Of a stretch of 64,000 bases of DNA, positions 26,071 to 34,232 are shown in pieces (the first letter of the stretch is position 1; each line of letters starts with the position of its first letter). The DNA comes from JACCZX01 sp038216465 (GTDB lineage Bacteria > Pseudomonadota > Gammaproteobacteria > Burkholderiales > Burkholderiaceae_F), in the NCBI GenBank assembly GCA_038216465.1, contig JBBQQC010000001.1, forward strand, positions 248,001 through 312,000, written 5' to 3'. Both the position numbers and the translations under genes were made by a program. The notes under the pieces are model-generated. The model did not search any database. It worked only from the letters and a program-made list of their open reading frames with translations, and was not told the DNA's origin.

Positions 26071-26559
26071 CTAAAGATCGTTTACTACGTAGGGATCCAG
26101 TGGCTCAACCACTTCGCGCGGATTTTCCTTGTTCTGCGCGTGGATTGTGTACTTAAACACCGAGCGACCCGGCGACGGCCTGTAACTGCACTCATACACC
26201 TTGTGTGGTGCGCCTTGCAGACCACACTTTAGCTCGACCGGTGTGTCCTTCTCCCTATTCGGGCCTGGCGCGAAAGTGATCCCTCTGTCGGTAAACGTGT
26301 AAGGGCTCCCGGCCGCAAGAGCCCACGAGATGGTCACGCGTCCATCCGCTCCAACATCGCGTCTGCCGATTCGGATCGGCTCCTGATCGACGACAAGGAA
26401 TCTATTGCTGACGACGAAAACGTTTGGCAGCCGCGGTTGCGGCTGGCGCACTAGCGCGGGGTTAAATCCTTCTAGGCCGAGTCGAGCTTCGGGCTGGAAA
26501 TGGGCACAGCCGGCCAAAAGAAACATGCATACGGCAAAAGTGGAGCCCCATGTTTTCAT
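26071..26559 (-). CDS. Hypothetical lipoprotein, 162 aa
   Basis: A short lipoprotein with lipobox LLAGC (Cys about residue 16) and no family I recognise. The mature part has two Cys residues (KCGLQ, YECSY) that could form a disulfide in the periplasm. The ATG at 26559 follows a ribosome site GGAGAAGAAG. It ends three bases from the convergent cyclase stop. Confidence 0.72.
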   Translation of the reverse strand: MKTWGSTFAVCMFLLAGCAHFQPEARLGLEGFNPALVRQPQPRLPNVFVVSNRFLVVDQEPIRIGRRDVGADGRVTISWALAAGSPYTFTDRGITFAPGPNREKDTPVELKCGLQGAPHKVYECSYRPSPGRSVFKYTIHAQNKENPREVVEPLDPYVVNDL

Positions 26560-26721
26560 CTTCTTCTCCTCGATTCCGCTGTCTAACAATTTCGCGCGGA
26601 TATTACGCTCGTTGGACACATGCAACGCTGCATGAATATTCACGCATGAATTGCTTTGACGAAGTGCGTCCCCTGTCTACTATTGCTTCGCCGGCAGTGA
26701 CGCCGGTATTGGAGGTCCGAG

Positions 26722-26868
26722 ATGTTTAACACGTGCATGCGTCAATCGTTCTCTCCGCGAAATTCTTTCGCGGCAGCGAGCGTGCGAACTCGCGCGATGT
26801 TGGAAGCCGCCGGCATTTTGGCGTGCGTGGTGCTGACAGGTGATCCGGGCGGAGGTCCAGGCATGTAG
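26722..26868 (+). CDS. 48-aa small ORF, candidate leader peptide
   Basis: A 48-residue frame (starts MFNTCMRQSF, ends TGDPGGGPGM) with a good ribosome site GGAGGTCCGAG. Its end carries a second GGAGGTCC followed by ATG TAG, a start codon directly followed by stop in the same frame. The last codons (GGT GAT CCG GGC) form one arm of a pairing that competes with the terminator at 26886-26919. It could be a regulatory leader peptide for the small membrane protein downstream, or simply a small protein with its own terminator. Confidence 0.45.
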   Translation: MFNTCMRQSFSPRNSFAAASVRTRAMLEAAGILACVVLTGDPGGGPGM

Positions 26869-26897
26869 CTGGATCAGCTGCCAACAAAGCCCGGATC
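26842..26897 (+). promoter_or_regulatory. Possible antiterminator pairing of an attenuator
   Basis: GATCCGGGC (26842-26850) is perfectly complementary to GCCCGGATC (26889-26897), and the second element overlaps the left arm of the terminator, so the two structures exclude each other. A third option, TGATCC (26841-26846) with GGATCA (26871-26876), could sequester the first arm. This layout is what transcription attenuators use. It is a sequence-level inference only. Confidence 0.45.
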
Positions 26898-26919
26898 GCG
26901 TTGAACGCCTCCGGGCTTT
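26886..26919 (+). terminator. Intrinsic terminator after the 48-codon ORF
   Basis: A 10-base perfect stem (AAAGCCCGGA, TCCGGGCTTT) with a 14-base loop followed by TTG TTT G. It lies 17 bases after the small ORF stop and 34 bases before the start of the 67-aa gene. Confidence 0.8.
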
Positions 26920-26953
26920 TTGTTTGTGCAGTCCAACCGCAATGGAGATCATC

Positions 26954-27157
26954 ATGAACCGCTGGGAACGATGTAGCAGGAAGTACGACTATTTGTACGC
27001 AGTAGTCCTCTTGGCCACGCTGGCACTGACCAACCTCAGCTTCGTGGTCGAGCTGGTCGAGCACGCTGGTGTGTTTACCAGCGACGCTGGCCATGGGAGT
27101 GAAGCTCGCTCGGAAGAGCGCGCTGTGCTGGTAGCAGAAGCGGGAGAAGTGAAGTGA
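26954..27157 (+). CDS. 67-aa small membrane protein
   Basis: A 67-residue protein with ribosome site GGAG seven bases before the ATG. Residues 1-12 are basic and aromatic, residues 15-36 form one hydrophobic membrane segment (VVLLATLALTNLSF), and the rest is acidic and hydrophilic (SEARSEERAVLV). No family recognised. It lies just beyond an intrinsic terminator, so expression may depend on read-through. The AraC regulator is encoded convergently downstream. Confidence 0.55.
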   Translation: MNRWERCSRKYDYLYAVVLLATLALTNLSFVVELVEHAGVFTSDAGHGSEARSEERAVLVAEAGEVK

Positions 27158-27223
27158 AGATGACCCGGGTTACCGGCCGGTGGGCGTGCGATTCAACTCG
27201 CTCGTCCTCCGGTCGGAGCGCGG

Positions 27224-28252
27224 CTATGCGATCTGCTGGCCACCTGCAGCGCCCGCTGCATGCCGATACCGTCCCGGCGAATGTCCGGTGATGCGGCGAA
27301 ACGCTTTCGAAAACACCGCGTCCGAGTTGTAGCCGACACTTTCAGCTAGTCGCGAAAGATTGATGCGCTCGCTGCGCATGCGATTGGCTGCGCGCGTAAT
27401 GCGCCAGCGCGTCAGATACGCCATCGGCGCTTCCCCTACCAGCTCCTTGAAACGGACCGCAAGCGCGGTGCGCGATGTTCCGACTTCATGGGCAAGCGAA
27501 TCGAGCGTCCAGGGCTCAGCGTACCGGCCATGCAGCAATGTCAGCGCCTTGCTCACGCGCACATCGCCGAGCCCGCGCAGCCAGCTGGTTGCGCAAGCGT
27601 GCTGAGCCGCGTAGGCCCGCACCGCCTGGATGAACAGTACGTCTGCCATTCGCCGCAATACGGTTTCCGAACCCTGATGCCGGCATGCGATCTCGGCGTG
27701 AATGAATCGCAGTGTGGGCTCAAGCCAGTCCTGCACGTAGGGGTCATCGCGGCGCAGATGGATGATCGGCGGCAACACGTCGAACATTGGATTGGCCTTT
27801 AACGCGGCGAATGAAAAGAAACCACCGGTGATGCGCAAGACTGGGCCCGGACCGTCGATGCGCACGTAGCCGGACTCGTTCTTTGGATGCCGCCGCATCC
27901 AGTCGTCGAGCGCTATAACCGGCGCATCAGCGGCGCCGCGCATCACGTGCGCCGCCCCGCTCGGCAACAGCACGAAGTCGCCTTCGTTCAACTCGTAAAC
28001 CTTGCGCCCCAACACCAACCGACAGCTTCCTGCAGTGATCGCATAAAAGGGCGAGCGTCCCGGGCGCGCGATCGAGATTGCGCACGGCGACCTCGTCTCG
28101 AGCACGAAGTACACCGTTGCTTCGAGCCGAACTTGGTCCATCACATCGGTCAGCAGGTCATACGGCGAAGGCGGCGGCGCTGTTAGCTGCGGTTTGCCGC
28201 CGCGCGTCTTGGAGGAGGGGCCGCGCAGCCTTGGTATTGAACGATTTGACAT
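27224..28252 (-). CDS. AraC-family transcriptional regulator with cupin sensor
   Basis: A 342-residue regulator. The N-terminal part is a cupin_6 sensor (SPFYAITAGSCRLVL, FVLLPSGAAHVMRG), and the C-terminal 100 residues are the AraC double helix-turn-helix (LAHEVGTSRTALAVRFKE, LAESVGYNSDAVFSKAFRR). Members of this group often sense small organic effectors and control nearby redox or catabolic genes. Neighbours give no clear target; the divergent gene at 28362 encodes a small secreted protein. The start at 28252 is chosen over a longer frame. Confidence 0.86.
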   Translation of the reverse strand: MSNRSIPRLRGPSSKTRGGKPQLTAPPPSPYDLLTDVMDQVRLEATVYFVLETRSPCAISIARPGRSPFYAITAGSCRLVLGRKVYELNEGDFVLLPSGAAHVMRGAADAPVIALDDWMRRHPKNESGYVRIDGPGPVLRITGGFFSFAALKANPMFDVLPPIIHLRRDDPYVQDWLEPTLRFIHAEIACRHQGSETVLRRMADVLFIQAVRAYAAQHACATSWLRGLGDVRVSKALTLLHGRYAEPWTLDSLAHEVGTSRTALAVRFKELVGEAPMAYLTRWRITRAANRMRSERINLSRLAESVGYNSDAVFSKAFRRITGHSPGRYRHAAGAAGGQQIA

Positions 28253-28361
28253 GAATTTGGAAAGGATCGGTCTTTTTATTCGAACGAACGAAGCGCACTG
28301 TACGCCTCGTCGGTGGGACTGTGTCAATCCCGGCGTCAGCACCCATAGAAGGAGTTGCCAG

Positions 28362-28661
28362 ATGCGTAATCAAATTCTTGTTGCAGCTGTATCAGTACTC
28401 GCCGCGTTCAGCGCGAGCGCGCAGCAGGCTGAAGAGCGGCCGTCGATGGAACCGGTCGGAAGCCCATTCACGTACGAGGTGCTCGGCGCGACCCCATCCG
28501 TGCGCCTTCACCTGCAGAGGCCGCGCGCTGCAGCTCCGGCGGTGGCCGCTGAAACGAACTCGACCGCCAAGGCAGCCTCTAAAGCGCCTGCGGAAGCGCA
28601 AGCCAATGCTGCCGCCGTCGTCAACGATCGCACGCGTACGGCGCGCACCGTGAAGCAATAG
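28362..28661 (+). CDS. Small secreted protein, 99 aa
   Basis: A 99-residue protein with a signal peptide (residues 1-20, ending ASAQ) and an Ala/Thr/Lys-rich unstructured-looking tail. No family recognised. A strong ribosome site (AAGGAGTTGCC) supports the ATG. It is divergent from the AraC regulator, 109 bases apart, and may be its target. Confidence 0.65.
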   Translation: MRNQILVAAVSVLAAFSASAQQAEERPSMEPVGSPFTYEVLGATPSVRLHLQRPRAAAPAVAAETNSTAKAASKAPAEAQANAAAVVNDRTRTARTVKQ

Positions 28662-28759
28662 TGCAGCGACCGATGATGATGCTTGTGGGTTCAGCGGGAA
28701 TCCAGTCCTCGGCCGACGGATGACGAGTTCCTTGCCGAACCCGATTGAGGTGGGATGAT

Positions 28760-28826
28760 TGTGACTGAAGGAATCGAACCTTCTCCTCGCGTTGTCCCGC
28801 GCGCGCTACCCCTGCGCCAAGCCACG
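28760..28826 (-). pseudogene. tRNA-like relic
   Basis: Read on the minus strand, this 67-base stretch has an acceptor-like stem (CGTGGCT with AGTCACA, one mismatch and one GU pair), a D-arm (GCGC, loop AGGGGTA, GCGC) and a good T-arm (GAAGG, loop TTCGATT, CCTTC). The anticodon arm is shrunk, has no T33, and no CCA is encoded. It is probably a degenerate tRNA or a remnant at an old integration site. The remainder of 28662-28895 shows nothing else. Confidence 0.4.
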
Positions 28827-28895
28827 ATGCATTTGCTAGGAGGGATCTAAAGGGCTTATTCGTTTACAAGCGCTCGCTCGTCCCCTACGTTGGCG

Positions 28896-29090
28896 TTACG
28901 CAGCAATCAGAGCAGGCGTCTGTGTCATAAGGCTGTCTCTAAGGCGCTCACGGCGCTGCTGGTTAGCGCGCGGATCAAAACCGAATCGCCTCCAAGTCGC
29001 AACGATATCGGTTGCGTTCGCGGGAATGTAGTTGAAGCGCGGGTCCAGCAATCCGATTGCGACCTGCGACGTCTCGTGTGTCAGTCTCAT
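28896..29090 (-). CDS. Hypothetical 64-aa protein
   Basis: A 64-residue frame with a strong ribosome site (AAGGAGCACTTGCC) before its ATG. The sequence includes FNYIPANATDIVATWRRFGF, a compact pattern that looks like real protein, but I cannot name a family. It has no signal or membrane segment. It sits between the tRNA-like relic and the binding-protein gene, in an accessory stretch. Confidence 0.5.
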   Translation of the reverse strand: MRLTHETSQVAIGLLDPRFNYIPANATDIVATWRRFGFDPRANQQRRERLRDSLMTQTPALIAA

Positions 29091-29264
29091 GGCAAGTGCT
29101 CCTTGATGTTTTGGCAGCGCTTGCACGATAGGGCCGGTGCGTCGGCAGCGCCGCCGACCGTTCGGCGCCCGCGCTGCCGAATATTCACAAGGCAGCGATA
29201 CCCGAACAACAACGTCGACCCTGTCGCTGGGCGTTCGATGCGTGACATGCGAGACTACCGTCCA

Positions 29265-30851
29265 ATGATCGCCCGCCGGATGCTTCGCTGCCTGCCGTCG
29301 CTGCTGGCCGTATGCGTGCTCTTCATCGCGCCGGCCGCGGCGGCCAAGACGCTTCGCTTAGCGAGCGCGTTCGATCCCAATTCGCTCGATCCACATTCGC
29401 TCGCGCTTCTGTATCAGTCGCGAATCGTCACGCAAATTTACGAAGGCTTGGTCAATCGCGACCAGAACTTCAAACTTGAGCCGTCTCTCGCGGTGTCGTG
29501 GCAGGCGATGGCGCCGACCGTTTGGCGCTTCAAACTTCGGCCGGACGTAAAGTTTCATGACGGCGCAACTTTTACCGCCGACGATGCAGCGTTTTCGATT
29601 GAGCGCGCGCTGGCCAAGACTTCACAGCGTGCCAGCCAGCTGCGCGGCGTCACTGCCGTTCGCAAGGTGGATCCACTGACGATCGACGTGCAACTGGCGG
29701 CACCGGACGCCGTGCTGCCTGAGAAACTCTGGCTTGTCGCAATGATGAGCAAATCATGGGCGGAAAAGCACGGTGTCACTTTGCCGCAGGATTACAACGG
29801 AAAGCAGGAAACGCATGCGGTCCGCAATGCCAACGGTACCGGGCCATTCGTCTTGAAGACGTACGAGCAGGATCGGCGGCTTGTGTTGACTGCCAATCCG
29901 AACTGGTGGGGCAGGGGCGACAAGAGCACAGGCAACGTAACGGAGGCGATTTACACGGTGATCCAGGCCGATGCGACGCGGCTTGCCGCGCTGGCGTCGA
30001 ATGAAGTCGACTTCGTCATCGACCCGCCGTTTCAAGACGTGGCGCGATTGAGAACGGACAACACCCTCAAGACTGCCCAGACGACCGATATCGGAACCCA
30101 GTATCTGGGTTTCGATCAGGCGCGAGGCGAGCTGCAGTCATCCAGCATCAAAGGACGCAATCCATTCAAGGACGTGCGCGTGAGGCAGGCGATCTATCAC
30201 GCAATCGACATCGACACGATCATCGCGAAGGTGCTGCGCGGACAAGCTGTTCCGACGGGCTCTCATGTTTCGCGCCTGGTCGATGGCTATGCGGCGGAGC
30301 TCGACAAACGCCTGCGCTTTGACCCGAATGTCGCCCGCGCATTGCTGAAGGAAGCGGGCTACGCCGAAGGGTTCGACGTGGCGCTGGACTGCGTAAACGT
30401 CACGTTCCGAGCAGCGGTCTGCCAAGCCATCAGCGCAATGCTGGCGCAGGTGCACATCCGCGTCGCGTTCCAGGCTTCTCCTAGCTCGACCTTCTTTCCC
30501 AAAGTGACTCAGGCAACCACCAGCTTCTTCGAGTTCGGCTGGTCACCCGGAGTCGATCCATGGGCCATGCTGAACAACGTGGTCCACACGTGGGACGCAG
30601 CCGGTAGCGGTACATTCAATGGCGGCCGCTATTCCAATCAGAAACTCGATGACTTGATCGATGCGATTCGCGTCGAGCCCGACATCTCAAAACGCCGCAT
30701 GCTGACCGGTGACGCGCTACGCGTGATGAACACTGATCTGCCATTAATACCGCTGTATCGGCGCAAGCTGACCTGGGTAATGCGACCGAACATCGATGTG
30801 GTGCAATGGCCGAACGACGTGCTTGAGTTGCGCTGGGTGCGGCTAAATTAG
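29265..30851 (+). CDS. ABC transporter substrate-binding protein, family 5
   Basis: A 528-residue periplasmic binding protein with a signal peptide (LLAVCVLFIAPAAAA) and the family 5 (DppA/OppA-like) fold: SLDPHSLALLYQ, VTQIYEGLVNRD, WRFKLRPDVKFHDG, and RQAIYHAID near the hinge. Family members bind peptides, nickel or other small molecules. No permease or ATPase genes follow, so it must work with components elsewhere or have a solitary role. Several ATGs (29238, 29247, 29265) are possible; 29265 gives the best signal peptide. It opens the plus-strand catabolic run. Confidence 0.9.
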   Translation: MIARRMLRCLPSLLAVCVLFIAPAAAAKTLRLASAFDPNSLDPHSLALLYQSRIVTQIYEGLVNRDQNFKLEPSLAVSWQAMAPTVWRFKLRPDVKFHDGATFTADDAAFSIERALAKTSQRASQLRGVTAVRKVDPLTIDVQLAAPDAVLPEKLWLVAMMSKSWAEKHGVTLPQDYNGKQETHAVRNANGTGPFVLKTYEQDRRLVLTANPNWWGRGDKSTGNVTEAIYTVIQADATRLAALASNEVDFVIDPPFQDVARLRTDNTLKTAQTTDIGTQYLGFDQARGELQSSSIKGRNPFKDVRVRQAIYHAIDIDTIIAKVLRGQAVPTGSHVSRLVDGYAAELDKRLRFDPNVARALLKEAGYAEGFDVALDCVNVTFRAAVCQAISAMLAQVHIRVAFQASPSSTFFPKVTQATTSFFEFGWSPGVDPWAMLNNVVHTWDAAGSGTFNGGRYSNQKLDDLIDAIRVEPDISKRRMLTGDALRVMNTDLPLIPLYRRKLTWVMRPNIDVVQWPNDVLELRWVRLN

Positions 30852-30864
30852 GACAGTTGATCGG

Positions 30865-31998
30865 ATGACGATTTCGCGATTTTCCTTTCCGACCGATATC
30901 CAATTCGGTCCGGGCGCAAGCAAGCTCGTCGGCGACTACTTGCGCGAACGCAGTTTGATGCGGCCGATCGTCGTAACCGACAAGGGTCTGGCTGCGCTGC
31001 CGGTGCTGAAGAATTTCGTCACCGGTCTCGGCGCGGGGTTGAATCCGCACGTGTTTTCCGGCGTGCACGGCAATCCCGCCGCGTCGCAGGCGATGCAGGG
31101 TCGGGACGCCTTTCGCGCGCACCAAGCGGATTGCGTGATCGGCATCGGCGGCGGAGCGGCGCTCGACGTCGCCAAGGTCGTCGCGCTGATGGCGGTGCAC
31201 GACGGCGACGTCATCGAATACGCGTGGGACCATCCACGCGTGCGGCCGATTACGAACGAGCTGCCCTACATCGTCGCGGTGCCGACCACCAGCGGTACCG
31301 GTTCGGAAGTCGGGCGCTCGAGCGTGGTCAGCGACGATGCGACCCACATCAAGCAAGTGATTTTCTCGCCGAAGCTGCTGGCCAAGGCGGTGTTTGCCGA
31401 TCCCGAATTGACAATCGACTTGCCGCCCGCCGTCACTGCCGCGACGGGCATGGATGCGCTGACGCACAACATCGAGTCGTATTTATCGCCGGCGTTCCAT
31501 CCATTGTGCGACGGCATCGCGCTCGAAGGCGTGCGGATCGCCGCGCGCGCGTTACCGACCGCGGTCAAGGACGGGCGCAATCTGGCCGCGCGCGCCGACA
31601 TGATGATGGCATCGATGATGGGTGCGATCGCGTTTCAGAAGGACCTCGGCGCGGTTCATTCATGCGCGCACGCGCTCGGCGCGGTATGCGATCTGCATCA
31701 TGGGCTGGCCAACGCGCTGATGCTGGAACCCGTGATGCGATTCAATCTGGCCACTGCGCACGTCAAGTTTTCCGAGCTGGCTCACGTGGTCGGCACCGAC
31801 GACGCCGAAGATTTCGTTCCGTGGCTGATGCGTTTGAAGCGCGAGATCGGCATTGCACCATCGTTGTCGGCAGTCGGCGTGAAGTCAACTCAGATATCTG
31901 CGCTGGTAGACATTGCGGAAAAAGACATCTGCCATCAGACCAATCCACGCCCCTGCACGCGTGATGACTTCACGCGGTTTTTCGAGCAGGCGATGTGA
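30865..31998 (+). CDS. Iron-containing alcohol dehydrogenase
   Basis: A 377-residue group III alcohol dehydrogenase. NAD-binding GIGGGAALDVAK (about 94) and metal ligands in MDALTHNIESY, HALG and HHG are present. It interconverts an alcohol and aldehyde with NAD(P). It lies 13 bases after the binding-protein gene and overlaps the next start (GTGA). With a gamma-glutamyl hydrolase and an aldehyde dehydrogenase next door, it may oxidise a gamma-glutamylated amino alcohol; that is inference from context. Confidence 0.92.
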   Translation: MTISRFSFPTDIQFGPGASKLVGDYLRERSLMRPIVVTDKGLAALPVLKNFVTGLGAGLNPHVFSGVHGNPAASQAMQGRDAFRAHQADCVIGIGGGAALDVAKVVALMAVHDGDVIEYAWDHPRVRPITNELPYIVAVPTTSGTGSEVGRSSVVSDDATHIKQVIFSPKLLAKAVFADPELTIDLPPAVTAATGMDALTHNIESYLSPAFHPLCDGIALEGVRIAARALPTAVKDGRNLAARADMMMASMMGAIAFQKDLGAVHSCAHALGAVCDLHHGLANALMLEPVMRFNLATAHVKFSELAHVVGTDDAEDFVPWLMRLKREIGIAPSLSAVGVKSTQISALVDIAEKDICHQTNPRPCTRDDFTRFFEQAM

Positions 31999-32786
31999 GG
32001 ATCCGCCCTCGCATCGGAATCTCGGTGTGCTTTTTCCACGCCGACGCCAAACGTCCGATCTTTACCGGCAAGACGCTGCAGTACGTCGAGCAATCGATCG
32101 TGCATTGGGTGCAATCCGCCGGTGCACTCGCGCTGGTGGTTCCTTCGCCGGAAGGGCCGACGAAGCGTGGCGACGTTACGCTGCACGACTACGCATCGCT
32201 CCTCGACGGACTCGTGCTGCACGGCGGCTCCGATGTCGCACCGATCAGCTACGGCGAAGAGCCCCTGAAGCCCGAATGGAGCGGCGACCACGTGCGCGAC
32301 GAATACGAGATCGCGCTGCTGCGGGCGTTCATCGAAGCGGGCAAGCCGGTGCTGGGCGTTTGTCGCGGCCTGCAAGTCATCAACGTCGCCTTCGGCGGAA
32401 CGCTGTATCAGGACATCAGCACGCAGCAACCCGGCAGCCTGACCCATCGCGACGCGGCGCTGTACGACCAGAATTTTCACGAGATCGAATTCGTCCCCGA
32501 CACAGGCCTGGCCAGCCTGTATCCCGGTGTTTCGCGCGCGTGCGTGAACAGCGTCCATCATCAAGGGGTAAAGAAGCTGGCAGACGGCTTTATCGTCGAA
32601 GCAACGGCACCCGAGGATGGAATGATTGAAGCGATGCGCTGGACCGGGCGGTCATACGTGAACGCTATTCAGTGGCATCCGGAGTTTCTCGACTGGAAAA
32701 GCAGCGACACGTTGTCGGGCGATCCGATCCTGCGCGATTTCCTCGGTGCAATTGATACCTTGCGCGGCGGTTTGCGCAACAAATGA
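31995..32786 (+). CDS. Gamma-glutamyl amide hydrolase (peptidase C26, PuuD-like)
   Basis: A 263-residue class I glutamine amidotransferase-like hydrolase. The nucleophile is in GVCRGLQ (about residue 123) and the His/Glu pair is in QWHPEF (about 225). HGGSDVAP is the C26 signature. PuuD-type enzymes release glutamate from gamma-glutamyl-GABA, and relatives act on other gamma-glutamyl amino acids. It starts with GTG overlapping the alcohol dehydrogenase stop. Its presence implies that the pathway carries gamma-glutamylated intermediates. Confidence 0.9.
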   Translation: MRIRPRIGISVCFFHADAKRPIFTGKTLQYVEQSIVHWVQSAGALALVVPSPEGPTKRGDVTLHDYASLLDGLVLHGGSDVAPISYGEEPLKPEWSGDHVRDEYEIALLRAFIEAGKPVLGVCRGLQVINVAFGGTLYQDISTQQPGSLTHRDAALYDQNFHEIEFVPDTGLASLYPGVSRACVNSVHHQGVKKLADGFIVEATAPEDGMIEAMRWTGRSYVNAIQWHPEFLDWKSSDTLSGDPILRDFLGAIDTLRGGLRNK

Positions 32787-34156
32787 GCACGCTGACGGTT
32801 CGCAACCCGGCCACCGGCGCGGCCATCGCCGAGTTGTCTCAGGACGACGCGCGATCGATCGCGGCGAAGTACGCCGCCGCGCGCGCGGCACAGACGGCGT
32901 GGGCTGCGCTGCCGCTGCAAAAGCGTATCGACGCGCTGCGCCGCTTTCGCGACGCGCTGATCGGTGATGTCGAGCGTCTTGCCGCTGTGCTCACGTCGGA
33001 AACCGGTAAGCCCGTCCGGCAATCCAGAAACGAGATCACCGGCCTGCCGGCCCGCATCGATTTTTTCCTCGAATCGACGCAGGCGACCATCGCCGCGCGC
33101 GACGTGCACAGCACTGCCGGCGTGCGCGAACAGATTTCGCACGAAGCGCTCGGCGTCATCGCCAATATTTCGGCGTGGAACTATCCGTACTTCGTCGGCG
33201 GCAATGTCTTCGTGCCGGCGTTGCTGACCGGCAACGCCGTGCTGTACAAGCCGTCGGAGTTCGCGGCACTGACAGGAATCGAAATCGGAAAATTGCTGCA
33301 TCGGTGCGGCGTTCCGTCCGATGTCTTTGCGGTGGTGATCGGCGACGGCGCGATCGGTGCAGAGATAATCAAGCAATCGGTCGACGGCGTCTTTTTCACC
33401 GGCTCCTACGCCACCGGCCAGCGCATTGCGCGCGAACTCGCGCCGCGCATGGTAAAGCTGCAGCTCGAACTTGGTGGCAAGGATCCGATCTACGTGCGCA
33501 GCGATGTGAATGTGGCGAGCGCCGCGGCGTCGCTCGCGGACGGCGCTATGTACAACACCGGACAGAGTTGCTGCTCGGTCGAGCGTATCTATGTGCACGA
33601 GTCAATCTACGACGCGTTTGTCACCGCGTTTGTAAGGGAAGTGACGGCCTTCAAGCGCGGGGATCCCACGTCGGACGACACATACATCGGGCCGCTGACG
33701 CGCGCGCCACAGATCGAGGTTTTGGAACAGCAGGTCGCCGACGCCGTTGGCAAAGGAGCCCGACTCGCACTGGGCGGAGTTCGCGTCGCCCCGCCGGGCA
33801 ACTGGTTCGCGCCGACCGTGCTGACCCACGTGGATCACTCGATGGAAGTCATGCGCGACGAAAGCTTCGGCCCGATTATCGGCATTCAGAAGGTGCAGAG
33901 CGATGAAGAGGCGGTGCGATTGATGAACGACACCGACTACGGATTGACCGCGGGCGTCTATACGACCGACGAGGGGCGCGCGCAATCGATACTCTCGCAG
34001 CTGCACGCGGGTTCGGTGTACTGGAACTGTTGCGATCGGGTCAGCCCGCGCCTGCCGTGGAGCGGCGTTGGTCACTCGGGGGTTGGATTGACGCTATCGA
34101 CCTACGGCATCGAGACGTTCACTCGCCCGAAAGCGTGGCACCTGAAGAGCGCCTAG
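32783..34156 (+). CDS. Aldehyde dehydrogenase
   Basis: A 457-residue NAD(P)-dependent aldehyde dehydrogenase. Catalytic Glu is in LELGGKDP and catalytic Cys in GQSCCSVER, with the terminal block SFGPIIGIQ. It overlaps the preceding hydrolase stop (ATGA). It would convert the aldehyde made by the iron alcohol dehydrogenase to the acid. The specific substrate cannot be read from sequence; succinate semialdehyde or gamma-glutamyl aminoaldehydes are options. Confidence 0.93.
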   Translation: MSTLTVRNPATGAAIAELSQDDARSIAAKYAAARAAQTAWAALPLQKRIDALRRFRDALIGDVERLAAVLTSETGKPVRQSRNEITGLPARIDFFLESTQATIAARDVHSTAGVREQISHEALGVIANISAWNYPYFVGGNVFVPALLTGNAVLYKPSEFAALTGIEIGKLLHRCGVPSDVFAVVIGDGAIGAEIIKQSVDGVFFTGSYATGQRIARELAPRMVKLQLELGGKDPIYVRSDVNVASAAASLADGAMYNTGQSCCSVERIYVHESIYDAFVTAFVREVTAFKRGDPTSDDTYIGPLTRAPQIEVLEQQVADAVGKGARLALGGVRVAPPGNWFAPTVLTHVDHSMEVMRDESFGPIIGIQKVQSDEEAVRLMNDTDYGLTAGVYTTDEGRAQSILSQLHAGSVYWNCCDRVSPRLPWSGVGHSGVGLTLSTYGIETFTRPKAWHLKSA

Positions 34157-34232
34157 ACATGCTGACCATGAACCTGCGCTCGATAGTTTCTTCATCTTTA
34201 AGATCATTCTGTACGGACCCGAAGAGTGCTGC

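Noticed and set aside
28890..29264. Upstream extension of the binding-protein gene by 125 codons
   Set aside because: The extension has no homology-like features and would bury the signal peptide inside the protein; the later ATG is preferred.
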